Below, piece by piece: positions 22,431 through 34,165 of a DNA stretch of 64,000 bases. The DNA lies in contig JAKSZU010000007.1 in NCBI GenBank assembly GCA_026018925.1, forward strand, positions 99,783,501 through 99,847,500, written 5' to 3'. The position numbers and the translations under genes are program-made. The notes under the pieces were generated by a model. It did no database searches. It was not told where the DNA came from and was given only the letters and a program-made list of their open reading frames with translations. The stretch comes from Tupaia tana. Its lineage: Eukaryota; Chordata; Mammalia; Scandentia; Tupaiidae. The stretch's first letter is position 1. Each line of letters opens with the position of its first letter.

Positions 22431-23200
22431 GGTCTAGTACACCCCACCGTAACTTATGCCTATGAGTAACCCAGTGCATCTGAGGCTCAATTTTTTAAAG
22501 GATAAAAATAAAGGGAAGATTTCTGTGATGATTATTTTCCTTGAAGTATATTCCCAATATCAATGAAGCAAGCCAAACTATGAAAGAGAGGCATTGTATG
22601 TCCCCACTTACTATATGCCTAATATCTGCACTTGCAAAACCCAACAGATTGTAAAGTATAAAAGCATGGAGAGGGACCAGCAGTTAGTGTAATGGCTATG
22701 TCGCTGGACTCCTATGTAGTCGACCGCGGTTCGCGCCCTGGACCCGGTAGCTTAAAACTCACGCCGGGCACGTGTGCGTGCATGCCCAAGATCCCGAGAG
22801 GAGAATGGAGGAGAAGGGATTGCAGCGTGGCCATCCCCCCTGGGGGGTGATTTCTTGCTTTCTGTCTCTCTGTCTCTCTGTCTGGCAAGCGCACACGCCC
22901 TATAGCTAAAACCTCTCCAAAAAATAAAAAAACATGGAGAGAAACTGTGGATGCTAGAGACTGTGTGGGAGGAGAGTGAGAGATGAAGGGTGAGTGAGAG
23001 GGAAGGGAAAAATATAAGCAAAATATTTAAGAGATACAAAAATGGAAAATTATCTGTCAATGATAAGGTGTATGGCACTATCTCTGACTGATCTAATATA
23101 CAGTGTGTTCATACTGGAAAAATTCACTCTGTATGCTGTAAAGATATACAGTGATTGGATGTAAAAAATAATATAATAAAATTAAGTTTAAAAAATCGTG
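22430..23200 (+). mobile_element. L1-like 3' end, copy A, carrying a SINE
   Basis: A purine-rich G tract (22935-23020), then CAGTGTGTTCATACTGG, ATGCTGTAAAGATATACAG and TGTAAAAAATAAT. The end matches the element at 60211-60490. A SINE at 22673-22931 splits it. Confidence 0.55.
22673..22931 (+). mobile_element. tRNA-derived long SINE
   Basis: GGGACC head with GTTCGCGCCC B box and TTAAAACTC (mixed 'a'/'b' markers). Imperfect target duplication AAAAGCATGGAGAG. Confidence 0.94.
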
Positions 23201-23434
23201 CTTAACTTTTTTTTCTTAAATTAAGGCAGTTTAGTTGTGTTTTTTTTCTGATAAAAAAATATTGTTATTGTGAAGAAACTTCAGACACTATAGAAAAGTA
23301 GGTTGGTTTTTGTTTTTTTACTAAAATTAATCCAAATCCCACTAACCACTTAGCCACTATTGAGGGACCTTGTCCAAACATCTCTCTAGGCCAATATGCA
23401 TATCACTTGAAGGTCTTTCAACAGCATTCAGTGG

Positions 23435-23955
23435 CTGGAGATTAGTGCTGTGTGGTATTGGGCTAAGCACTAATGGCTTCAGTGTATTTAATTCTTAACC
23501 CTACCTAAGGAATTAAGTAGAATTATTATCTACATTTTGTAAGTGAGAAAATTGAGGCTTAGGGGGACCAGCAGTTAGCGTAATGGCTATGTCACTGGAT
23601 TCCCATGTAGTCGACCGCGGTTCAAGTCTCGGACCCAGTGGCTTAAACTCATGCCAGGCGCATGTGCATGTGTGCCCAAGATCCCGAGAGGAGAATGGAG
23701 GAGAAGGGATTGCGGTGTGGCCATCCCCCCTGGGGGGTGATTTCTCGCTTTCTGTCTCTCTGTCTCTCTCTGTCTTTCTGGTGAGCGCACGCACCCTATA
23801 GCAAAAACCTCTCCAAAAAAAAAAAAAAAAAGAAAGAAAGAAAATTGAGGCTTAGAAAGATTAAGCAATTCACTTGCAATTACAAAACTTACTGATGAGT
23901 AGAAATTCAAACCCAGGTCTGCCAGAATCCCAGCTCAAGTATGGCCAGCGTCCTG
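23435..23955 (+). repeat. MIR element split by a SINE
   Basis: Left half TGGGCTAAGCACTAATGG...GTGAGAAAATTGAGGCTTA; right half resumes GAAAGATTAAGCAATTCACTTGC and ends CAAACCCAGGTCTGCCAGA. Classic MIR core, sense. Confidence 0.8.
23564..23838 (+). mobile_element. tRNA-derived long SINE inside MIR
   Basis: Subfamily 'b'. Duplication GAAAATTGAGGCTTAG on both sides, formed from MIR sequence. Confidence 0.95.
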
Positions 23956-24014
23956 TACTGTCAGAGAATTTCACATGCACCTAGTCCTTTACTGGTGGAG
24001 CCTTAAGTTATTTC

Positions 24015-24295
24015 TTTTCTTAGCCTTGGGGGGTTTTTGTTTGTTGGATGGTTTATTAGGGCACGTGTGTTTTCTGGAGAGAAGCAGAGAGGGAGGGAAA
24101 GTGAAAAATCAACCCCCGCTATTCCCCCCTGGGAGGATGACCACACCACAATCCCCCTCTTCCATTCTCCTCAGATTTGGGGCAGGCGTGCACACATGCT
24201 GGGCACGTTTTTTGAAGTCACTGGTCTGGGACTCAAACTGCCAGCTGGTCACATGGAACCCAGTGCGTTAACCACCACACCACCTGCTGACCCAG
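24015..24295 (-). mobile_element. tRNA-derived long SINE, antisense, older
   Basis: GGTTTTTGTTTG, CCACACCACAATCC, CACCACACCACCTGCTGACCC end. Confidence 0.82.
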
Positions 24296-24481
24296 TTTTC
24301 CCTTTTTTAGCCTAGACTACACAACAATGACTGTGCATTTCTTTGAACTGTTGATACTTATCTATGCATCACTTTAGCATAAGTTTCTTCAAAGAATTCA
24401 CTCAAGACTGTCTGTTAATAGCATGTACACTGCTTTGTGCAAAGATTAAATGTATAAAAATGACACTGGATGGCAGATTTC

Positions 24482-24752
24482 TTTTTTGAGATATTTTTGC
24501 TATATAGGGTAGGTGCGCTCACCAGAAAGACAGAGAGATAGAAAGTGAGTAATCACCCCCAGGAGGGATGGACACAGCACGGTCGCTTCTCCTCCAGTCT
24601 CCTCTTGGGATTTTGGGCATGCACGCACACACACCCAGCATGAGTTTTAAGCTGCTGGGTCCAGGACTCAAACCACAGTTGACTACATGGGAGTCCAGCA
24701 GTCGACTACATGGGAGTCCAGTGACATAACCATTACACCACCTGCTGGTCCC
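24482..24752 (-). mobile_element. tRNA-derived long SINE with internal duplication
   Basis: Antisense copy in which the anticodon-arm segment (GACTACATGGGAGTCCAG) occurs twice in tandem at 24679-24725. Otherwise complete. Confidence 0.9.
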
Positions 24753-25139
24753 AGACTGGCAGAGTAATGTCATGTATGATGGCTCTCAATGGCCATGCCT
24801 GTCTACTGAACCACAAAACCAAATCTGTAACATGAGAGTCACCTGAAAGGTGTTGATGTATTATGCATGAAACTGGCTTACGGTAAGGTCAAAACTGGGC
24901 CTAAGTTACACCCCCACCCGTAAGCCAGGGAAGCCTGGTCCCACGTCTCCACTACTACTGGGTTTTCTCCATCATCTCAGCCATTTCAAACTGACAAGTC
25001 ACGGGTTACAGGCTGTATCTCCTTCTTCTTCCTTCTTAACTACAGTAAAGTTGATAACTTTTTATAAATTCCCTTTCAATGCTTCTTGTCCATTTTGTTG
25101 GAATGTTTGCTACTTTCATTTCTTTTGTGAGAATGCTTT

Positions 25140-25419
25140 TTTTTTTTTTTTTTGAGAGGTTTTTGCTATAGGGCGGGTACACACACCAGAAAGACAGAAA
25201 GAGACAGAGAGACAGAAAGCGAGAAATCACCCCCCAGAGGGATGGCCACGCTGCAATCCCTTCTCCTCCATTCTCCTCTCAGGATCTTGGGCACGCACAC
25301 ACACACGCGCCCGGCGTGAGTTTAAGCCACCGGGTCTGGGACTCAATCCGCGGTCGACTACATGGGAGTCCAGAGACATAGCCATTATGCCAACTGCCAT
25401 TATGCCAACTGCTGGTCCC
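25140..25419 (-). mobile_element. tRNA-derived long SINE with duplicated head
   Basis: Antisense. CATTATGCCAACTGC is repeated at 25383-25412. Target duplication GTGAGAATGCTTTT on both sides. Confidence 0.93.
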
Positions 25420-25602
25420 GTGAGAATGCTTTTATTGCAACTATTTTTCTATTAAATTCCCCAACTACAGCAATGCTGGCAATACATAAACAGAGAGGAT
25501 CCTAGATTCTTCCGTTTGTACAATTCTGACTTTCAGCAGGAGCTCCATAAACACACATTTCCTGCAAGCCACGACAGTGTCTGTCCTAATAGAAAATGTC
25601 AG

Positions 25603-25877
25603 CTTTAAAAAGATGAAGGTGCTGGACCCCCACATGGCTGATCATGGTTCAAGTCCCAGACCTGGTGCCTTGAAAAATCACTCTAGGTACATGTGCATGC
25701 ATACCAGAATCCCAGAAGGAGAATGGAGAAGGGACTGTGGCATGGCCATCCCCTGGGGGATGATTTCACACTTTCCCTCTCCCTGTCTCTTTCTCTCTCT
25801 CTAGCGAGTGCATGTGCTTCATGGCAAAAACCTAAAAAATTAATACATACATACATAAATAAACAAATAAATAAAAG
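25603..25877 (+). mobile_element. 5'-truncated SINE with shared 3' flank
   Basis: Starts at GGTGCTGGACCCCCACATGG, lacking the A box. Ends AAAACCTAAAAAATTAATACA plus an (AAAT)/(ACAT) tail. The sequence after the tail resembles that at 28140-28195. Confidence 0.8.
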
Positions 25878-25924
25878 ATGAATAAAAATACTTTCGTTTC
25901 CTAATTTCTTGCCCAAGATCTAGA

Positions 25925-26650
25925 CAAGGTCTCTGTGAGCTGGAAGAGTACCCTGAGCTCACGTTTTGGGAGAACACTCATCAAATCCCAGATTCGCAGA
26001 CCTACTTACCCACCCAGCTCTGCTGCGTGCTCCTTACTAATTTAGGGGGAAGCCACCACAGAGAAATGCACTGAAAGGGAGGAAAAGAGCCTCGATGCTC
26101 TTACCACGAGGAGAGGTTGAACCAAGCACCGGCTTTGCGGCCTCAGCCAACCACGGAGCCCCGCCGGGGATCAGCATTCTGCTCTTCACACTAGGAATGA
26201 CACCTGTCAGCTCCCAGAAATGTGGAACTGGAGCTCTATGTCCGCAAAACCCTCGTCCAACCTGTAACTGGGCTCCTCCTTCTTTGCCACGTGAATTAGA
26301 CCATCAGGTTAAGGAAAGCCAGCAGTTTGTAACGGGCTTTATCTCCAAATTCAGGCTAATAAAAAGGAAAAGAGAGAGGAGCAGTCTCGTAAGAACTGAG
26401 CGAGTGGCTTGCACATGCTCCCGGACCTGGCAGCAGTGTGTGGTGTCTGCCAGGGGACGCTGTGATCGTAGGCAGAGGCACACATTGATTTCCAAGTTAC
26501 CACGTGAAGGCCTCCTGGCCATGCAGCGTTCTCGTCAGTCTGACATATCTGAAATTCCTCCATTAAAATTGTCATTCGCAAAGTCATTCTTGGTTCAACA
26601 GAAACAGTTCTCACTCTGTGCATAATACTGCCCTTTGAAACAGGGAAAAG
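25925..26650. other. Unique sequence, no gene recognised
   Basis: Carries a 176-codon open frame at 26095-26625 (plus) with no motif, signal peptide or family resemblance. It is overlapped by frames on the other strand and is treated as chance. Confidence 0.45.
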
Positions 26651-26794
26651 AAGCACAACCTATGCTCTGGAAAGTGACATATAGATTATGCATGTGTACA
26701 AATTGTATTTTATATAACTCGTGTATTATATACATAACATTACGTATATTTATATTACCACATGTATGGAGTGTTCATATACTGTTTTATATAT

Positions 26795-27812
26795 ATACAT
26801 ATATACAGTCTATATGATTATCATATATGTACACATATACAGCCTATACACTATTATCATATATACACACATACACAGTCTATATACTATTATCATATAT
26901 ACACACATATACAGTCTATACACTATCATCATATATACACACATATACAGTCTATACACTATCATCATATATACACACATATACAGTCTATACACTATTA
27001 TCATATATACACACATATACAGTCTATACACTATTATCATATATATACACATATATAGTCTATACACTATTATCATATATATATACACATATATAGTCTA
27101 CATATTATACAGCCTATATACCATTATCATATATATACATCTATACAGCCTATATTCTATTATCATATATACACACATATAGAGTGTATATTCTATTATA
27201 TACACACACACATACAGTCTTTATACTATACAACTTATATACTATTATCATATATATGCACATATATGCAGTCTATTTTCTATTATCATATATACACACA
27301 TATACAGTCAATATACTATTATCATATGTATACACACATGTACAGTCTATATTCTATTATGATATATATACACACATATGCAGTCTATATTCTATTATCA
27401 TATATATACACATATACAGTCTATATTCTATTATCATATATACACACATATACAGTCTATATTCTATTATCATATATACACACATATACAGTCAATATAC
27501 TATTATGATATATACACAAATATACAGACTATATACTATTATGGTATATATACACACATATACAGCCTATATACTATTATCATATATATACATACATATA
27601 CAGTCTATATTCTATTATCATATATACACAAATATACAGACTATATACTATTATATATACACACATATACATCTGTATACTATTATATATACACACATAT
27701 ACAGTCTATATACTATTATGAATATATATATACATATACAGTCTATATGCTATTATCATATATATACACACACACATATACAGTCTATACACTATTATCA
27801 TATATACAGAGA
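26795..27812 (+). repeat. 36-bp AT-rich minisatellite, about 28 copies
   Basis: The unit is close to CAGTCTATACACTATTATCA followed by TATATACACACATATA. Because 36 is divisible by 3, it creates long Tyr/Ile-rich open frames in several phases (for example 26721-27182 and 27184-27834); these are not genes. Central units around 26900-27000 are the most uniform. Confidence 0.97.
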
Positions 27813-28008
27813 GAGACACTGGTTAACACATTAGCAGCACACCATCACCCTGAGCAGCAGTAAAGCACCCGAGTTGGTGCACAGAGGCCAAGTTTAAAGG
27901 AAGAAACTTGCGAATGGTTGGTCTATTGGCATTTCCCAAGGCATCGTATACCAAGCACTAGTTCTGCAGGTTGTTCCATTAAAAATCAGTGTGTGTGTGT
28001 GTGTGTGT

Positions 28009-28160
28009 GTGGCCATACCCCCAGGGAATGATTACACACTTTCCCTCTCACTGTCTCTGTCTCTGTCTCTCTCTCTCTCCAGCAAGCACATGCGCGTTAT
28101 GACAAAAACCTAAAAAATAAATAAATACATACATACGTAAACAAATAAATAAAAAGATGG
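28009..28160 (+). mobile_element. SINE 3'-end fragment after a (TG)n
   Basis: (TG)n at 27989-28013 joins directly to GGCCATACCCCCAGGG and a SINE 3' end, AAAAACCTAAAAAATAAATA. The tail and following 45 bases resemble 25845-25918. Confidence 0.75.
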
Positions 28161-28209
28161 ATGAAATATTTGAGTGTCCTTATTTCTTACCCAAGAAATA
28201 GGCATTTCT

Positions 28210-28478
28210 GGGAACCAGCAGTTAGAGTAATGGCTATGAGGCTGGACTCCCATGTAGTCGACCGCGGTTTGCGTCCCGGACACGGTGGCTTAAAACTCAC
28301 GCCGGGCGAATGTGCGTGCGTGCCCAAGATCCCGAGAGGAGAATGGAGGAGAAGGGATCGCAGCGTGGTCATCCCCCCTGGGGGGTGATTTCCAGCTTTC
28401 TGTCTCTCTGTCTCTCTCTCTCTGTCTGGCGAGCGCAAGCGCCCTATAGCAAAAACCTCTACAAAAAAAAAAATAAAA
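28210..28478 (+). mobile_element. tRNA-derived long SINE
   Basis: Subfamily 'a'-like (GGAACC, TTAAAACTC). Target duplication AGAAATAGGCATTTCT on both sides. Confidence 0.95.
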
Positions 28479-28489
28479 GAAATAGGCAT

Positions 28490-29009
28490 TTCTAATAAAC
28501 CTGGGAGATTTGCCTGCTATAAACTCACAATGCATATCACCAGGTTGAAGTCGTTGGAGTCCCGCCATGACACGTGGCTCTCCCAGCAGCGCCTAAACTT
28601 TCTAGCCACACACCTCTTCTCAGGGAGGCGGACACCAACGCATTCCAGAAACACGAGTCTGGAGCCTGTTTCTATCTGGGGAGAGGGAAAGGGTGTGTGT
28701 ATGGGGGGCGGGGTACACACGGCAGTGCCCAAACCCTGCTCTGCCGAGCCAGGGAGGTTGCAGGTCTGTGGCTGTGAGCTCAGGCCCAGCGCAGACGGAG
28801 AGCTGGGGCTAGCTAGAAACGGGCAGGTTCCGCCTTCCCCAGGCACCCCGGGACCCATGTTGGCCCTGTGGTTCTTCTCCCCTTGCGTACTGCCCTGCGT
28901 CTGCGTATTTTCCCTGAGCTGGAAGTGTAGCCTTTGTTTTCTCAGTTTAGAAAAAACGTCTAGTCTCCCCAGTAACCACTTACAACAACAGCCAACGACG
29001 TTTGCTTTC
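28490..29009. other. Unassigned sequence, partly GC-rich
   Basis: No exon recognised; frames on both strands are open for 100-280 codons but show no domain. Confidence 0.4.
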
Positions 29010-29018
29010 AGAAACGAC

Positions 29019-29357
29019 CCATGTTGTACACTGTAAAGATGTGCAATGATAAAAAAAAATAAAATAAAATAAAAAAACAATAGAAAAGTCAGCACTCTGG
29101 CAAAGGGAGAAAGATCTGAAGATATGATAGTGGAAAGGATGAATGTGGATGCCAGAGGCTGCAGGGGAGGGGAGTGGGTGGTGGAGAGTGGGTGTGAGGG
29201 GCAAAGGGAAGAAACATTTAACACCAAAAAATGTAGAGTTCTCTGTTGAAAACTATATATATATATATATATGTATATTGTATACATCATAATGGGGACT
29301 TTATGTAAAATGTGAAGTTTAATTGATCTGAGAAAGAAAAATAAAAGAAAAAAAAAA
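29019..29357 (+). mobile_element. L1-like 3' end, copy C (chimeric)
   Basis: Flanked by AGAAACGAC at 29010-29018 and 29358-29366. It opens with a short L1-like terminus (TACACTGTAAAGATGTGCAA) and A-rich tail, then a second segment with the TGGATGCCAGAGGCTGCAGG purine tract, (AT)n and a new A tail. Looks like two joined 3' ends. Confidence 0.6.
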
Positions 29358-29369
29358 AGAAACGACAAC

Positions 29370-31272
29370 TAAGGAATGTCTTACCTTTTCGTTTTATCTG
29401 AGTCACTCATATAAAAGAAAACTCATGTTTTTTCTCCAAAAAAAATCAAGAGTTGTATAGAAAAATAAACAAATAGCTGTTTGGTTGCCATGGCTTTGAG
29501 TAATGATAGCCCAACCTGTAAACTTACCTTTGATAACTCGAGTCACTACGTTTCTTACACTGAGCAAATGCTAGTGAACCGTCCTAGATGGATCACCCAT
29601 CACCTGCCCCACAGAGAGCGGAGACGGCGGTCCCAGAGCTCGGCCTGCCGACTTCGCAGACGGGCTTTGCCAGACACGGAACTGCCCACCTGCTTACCTG
29701 TCGGCGATGGCTGCTCACAGATGTCCACAGAGCCTGAAATACCTGCCCCGTGGCCCTTCACAGAGTGTGCCTGCCCTGGGGTTGGACCTTGAGTTATACC
29801 TCACAGTAAACTCGGTTTTGTTCATCAGAAAAGCAACTGTGTATTCAGTCGGAAAAGTCACGATGTATTTTTCTATGATTTTTCATGCCAAACTGTGTCA
29901 TGACGTTTCCAACAACCCAATAAAATACGTGGCGAGGAGAAATGACCAAGGAAATACGTCCAACATTGACAAGGGATGCTCCCGGGGCCCCAGGGCCGTG
30001 GCCAGGCGGGATGGTGAAGGGGCCATGGTCAGAGCTGGCGTCTTGTTCCCAGCCCTTTGGTTCATCTCAGCGCTCGTTTGCTCTTCCTCGTAGCGAAAGC
30101 GTGTGGTCTGAACACAGCACTTTCTCATCGGGTGGGTTTGTGTTCACCTTCGCTTCTTAACAAGAGGTTCGCAGCCACCCCAACAAAACTTGAAGGCATT
30201 TCTAAAAAGGTCTGTGGTTGCCGAAAGGTTAAAAGCACTGCTCTGCACTGCAGGGGGTGTGTGACTCAGGCAGGGAAACCACAGGCGCAAGGCAGCAGAG
30301 GAAATGCCGAAGGGTGACACGGTGACCCCGCACAGACACTGCCTAGGGATGGCTTCAGTTCCCGGGCCCCTGCTCACAGTCCAGTGGGGAATCGGAACAC
30401 AGCAGGCGCTGGAGCTGAGGGGACAGCCACCCCGTTCTGGCTAGGTGGGGAGGGTGGGGAGGAGGAGGGACACCTGATCTCTGTGATGCCACAACAACTC
30501 CTCGTCAGGAAATTAAAGTCAGTAAAGAGAAGAGTATTCCTTATTTTTTCTTTTCAGAAGACCGCAAGTTTTGCCCCAAAGTCAGCTGTAAACTTAACAT
30601 TCCCTAAGGTGCAGAATTCAAAATCCATATGGGCTCCCTAACCGGCATGTCTGTCACACTCAGTCTGCCTGCCCAGAAAGTGCACCAGCCAGGACCCGAA
30701 GCCCGGCCTCAGGGCCGACCGCCTTCCCGGGAGCCTCTCCTGGAGAACCCACACTGCCAGGCCACCATGCACCGTCGGGTCAGAAAGCCGAGTCCGCCCT
30801 GCTGGGCCACGACAAGATGCACTGCAGGAAGGAGGATCGAACCGGCCCTACCTGCCGGACAGCGGAAGTAGAAACAGAACACGCGACACGTCTTGGTCAC
30901 AGAGAACGCCCTGCCTGCAGTGGTCATCGTGGAAGGCTCTGAAACCAGAACCCCTCCGTGAGAAGGTGGTGACAACACAGCTACTGTGGTTTTCATCAAA
31001 GGAATGATTTTGTTTCTGTGAATAACAACAATCAATCATTTCTGGAGCCGGCCAAGCCTATGGTGTTTGAAATACCAGGAGAGAGAAGCACGTAGTCGCT
31101 GGACACCTGTGACCTCACGCTGGAAGACATGTTCATCTTGCCAGCGACAGGATCAGTCACAGTAAGACCCCTTCACAGCGGGATCAGGAGGATGTGGAGT
31201 GCCGTGGATTACCTAATTTCCGAATTAGCTAAAATGGTTTTTAATTTTCATCCTCATTGAAAATGTTTCCAA
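29370..31272. other. Unassigned sequence
   Basis: No SINE and no recognised exon. Moderately GC-rich between 29900 and 30950. Possibly old DNA transposon or LINE debris, but nothing I can name. Confidence 0.4.
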
Positions 31273-31276
31273 TTTC

Positions 31277-31719
31277 TTTTTTCTTTTTCTTTTTTCTTAG
31301 ATTTTTGCCATAAGGCAGGAGTGCTCACCGTAGAGACAGAGAGGGAAAGTGAGAAATCACTGTCCAGGGGGATGGCCACAGCACAACCCCTTCTCCTCTG
31401 CTCTCCTGGGATTTTAGGCTCACACATCCACACATACGTCTAGCGTGATTTTCTTCCCTTTCTTCATTTTGTTTTGTTTTGGTTTTGCCATAGCGCGCTC
31501 ACCAGAGAGAGACAGAGGAGAAGACAGAGAAGGAAAGTGAGAAATCTCCCCCTAGAAGAGACGGCCATGCTGCAATTCCATCTCCTCTGTTCTCCTGGGA
31601 TTTCGGGCATGCACACACACACACCTGGCGTGATTGTCACGCTGCCAGGTCCGAGACTGGAACTGCAATGGGCCACGTGGGAATGCAGAACCTTTACCAC
31701 TACACCACCACCGGCCCGC
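31277..31719 (-). mobile_element. Dimeric SINE insertion, antisense
   Basis: A complete long SINE (31454-31719) is joined through its own tail to a second 3'-half (31277-31453) without a tRNA head. Near-matching repeats CCAATTTCTTTT (31270-31281) and CCAATCTCCTTC (31720-31731) bracket the whole, suggesting a single insertion. Confidence 0.75.
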
Positions 31720-31989
31720 CAATCTCCTTCCATGATAGAGCAGAACGAAAATGAAACTGAACCCCTGACGACAGAGAGGTCCTTGGTTTTAGTGCCAGTA
31801 GCCGACTACACAGAACTAGGACCCTCAGAGTGCATGTGTCACCTTACAGGGTGCATGAATAGGCCCCAAAGCTGGCCATGGAGGTACACTGATCAAATAT
31901 TGCCTTGCAAGCAACCCGCCTCCCAACTCCGACCTCATTCCTGGGGTTTCTGACCACCTGCTTTATCCAAAGCTTTTATAACAAGAGCT

Positions 31990-32135
31990 GGACCACCTGA
32001 CATTCTTCCATATCCTGCCTAATGCCCTCTCCCTCCTAGAATAGAGTGCCCATGAGTGAAAGGTTTTACTTCGCCAACCTAGCACCTACAGTGCAGGAAA
32101 TCAATAAATATGTATTAATCTAATGAAGAAATATA
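31990..32135 (+). repeat. L2 LINE 3' end
   Basis: TAGCACCTACAGTGCAGG and ATCAATAAATATGTATTAA resemble the L2 terminus. Confidence 0.6.
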
Positions 32136-32139
32136 AACT

Positions 32140-32920
32140 TGATTTTCTGGTCATTTTCTTCTTTCTCTGAAGAACTCAAAGCAGCAACCCCGCCAGTTTA
32201 GCTCAGCGCTGCCCACTTTCCGTGCCATCCTAGCAGGACAAAGCAGAGGAGGCCAGTGGGGACAGTGGCTGGGACAGACCTTCAGATTGCAGTCAGTTCC
32301 CCACCTCGTCATGGACAGGGAGACGGCAGCTATGAGCGACGTCACAGAACACATGCCTGTTTTGTCACATCTCAGCAGGACTCAGCACAAGTCAAAGAAA
32401 GACAAGGAGCAGTGAGCAAGGTCACAGTGGGGAGAGAGGGCACACCACGCGACTGCTGCCCCAGGACACAGGACAGCTCCTTCTGGAGGAGAGCGAAGTT
32501 AAAGACCGGGGCCAGGGGGTGGCTCGCACAGGGGTCTTCGCCCCTGAACGTCGGGGCCCCTTTTCCACCAACAGTCCTTGAGCTTCGGTGCATTTGGCCA
32601 AGGCAGACCTCAGAGTCGGACTAATTATAACCTGCTGTGCGGCCTGGCGCCACACGATGCTCACACATCTACTTCCTGTTGTTCTGTAAGTGACATTAGT
32701 TCTTGATTCCCTTTCTAAACACTGAGTGCGAGCTGGGAATCTTCCTTTAAAGAATCGTGTTTATTACTACAGTTCATCGCATGTGGCTTTTAATACCTGT
32801 CCTAATGAGCCGGAGATGTGCCGCTGTGTTCGTGCCAGCCTCCCGCTAACCCCTGTCAAAGTCGCACGTCCTCCTCAGCCGGGGCTGAGTTCACAGCTGC
32901 CTTTCTTTTTTCTTCCTTTA
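32140..32920. other. Unassigned sequence
   Basis: No repeat or gene recognised; GC-rich open frames of 70-120 codons overlap on both strands. Confidence 0.4.
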
Positions 32921-32929
32921 TTTGTGCGT

Positions 32930-33814
32930 TTTCATTTTTTTTAAAAATTGGTATGATCCTTGGTTGTTTGTGGCTACTCACTTGTTTGTTTGTTGTGGAA
33001 GAACACTTACCACGATATCTGCTCTCTTAATTTTTTAGTCCAAAAATCTTGTTTTATATTCTATTCATAGAGCTGACTTATTTTGTAGAATGGAAACGGT
33101 ACTCCCGTGGGAGAGCTCTATCCCTCTACTCCCTTTCTCCCTCGCCGAGGCCTGGCCAGCCCTGTTGTCCTCCCTGTTTCTGGGCTAGAACTGGATCCCT
33201 CGCATGGAGATCACCCAGCGTTCGTCCTCTGACCGGCGTAGCTCACTCAGCACAACATCCTTGGGGGCCATTCTTATCGCAAATGGCAAGATGTTCCTTT
33301 GAAGACTGAGTAATACCCCATGGTGTGTACAGAGCACAGTTTTAATCCATTCGTCTGCCAGCGAACAGTCGGTTGTGTTCATATCGTAGATATTTCGAAT
33401 AATGCTGTAAGGACCCTGAGAACGCAGGTACCTCTTCAAGATCCGGATTTCGCATCCTCTGGACACGTGCCCGGCAGTGGGGTTGTTGGGCTATATGGTA
33501 GTTTTACTTTCCATTTTCACTTGTCAGTTTTTAAGTTTTTGTAGGAACCTCTATATTGTTTTCCATAGCAACTACACAACTTCATATTCCACCAATGGGG
33601 TACAGGCTCCGATTTCTCCACCAACACTTGTCATCTCTTGCTTGTTCAATCATTTGCTCGTTTTTGATGATAACCGCCCTCACAGGTGTGAGAGTATCTT
33701 ACTGTGATTTTCATTTGCATTTTCCTGATAAATAGTAATATTGAACACCTTTTTATATACCTGTTGGCCGTTCGTATGTTTTCCCTGGAGAAATGTCTAT
33801 TAAAATGTCTATTC

Positions 33815-33850
<36 letters not shown>

Positions 33851-34165
33851 GAGAGGTTTTTGCTACAGGGCTCGTGCGCTCATCAGAAAGCGAGAAATCA
33901 CCCCCCAGGGCGATGGCCACACCACAATCCCTTCTCCTCCATTCTCCTCTCGGGATCTTGGGCACACACACACGCTCCCGGCGTGAGTTTAAGCCACCGG
34001 GTCCGGGTCGACTACATGGGAGTCCAGCAACATAGCCATTACACTAGCAGCTGGTCCCCCTTTGCCCATTTTTTAATAGGGCTACTTGCTTTTGGTTTTT
34101 GTCTTTGAGTCGTAGAAATTTCCCTTCTCTTTATGATTACTTTTCTTTGAGTCTCATCCATAGTC
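32930..34165 (-). mobile_element. L1 3' end, antisense, carrying a SINE
   Basis: Reads as the complement of an L1 3' UTR and ORF2 end: AACACTTACCACGATATCTG, TTCCATAGCAACTACACAAC, CACAGGTGTGAGAGTATC, GAGAAATGTCTATT. Resumes at 34059 after the SINE. Confidence 0.8.
33821..34058 (-). mobile_element. tRNA-derived long SINE with internal deletions
   Basis: Long oligo-T, GAGAGGTTTTTGCTACAGGG, then missing most of the purine tract and part of the B-box arm. Target duplication CCTTTGCCC. Confidence 0.9.

Noticed and set aside
26095..26625. 176-codon plus-strand frame
   Set aside because: No motif, signal peptide or family resemblance, no promoter or splice context, and competing frames on the other strand.
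26721..27834. Long Tyr/Ile-rich open reading frames
   Set aside because: Produced by a 36-bp tandem repeat whose unit is a multiple of three; open in several frames and on both strands.
28517..29368. 283-codon minus-strand frame
   Set aside because: Crosses an L1-like insert with AT repeat and A tails; the hydrophobic start is translated oligo-T.
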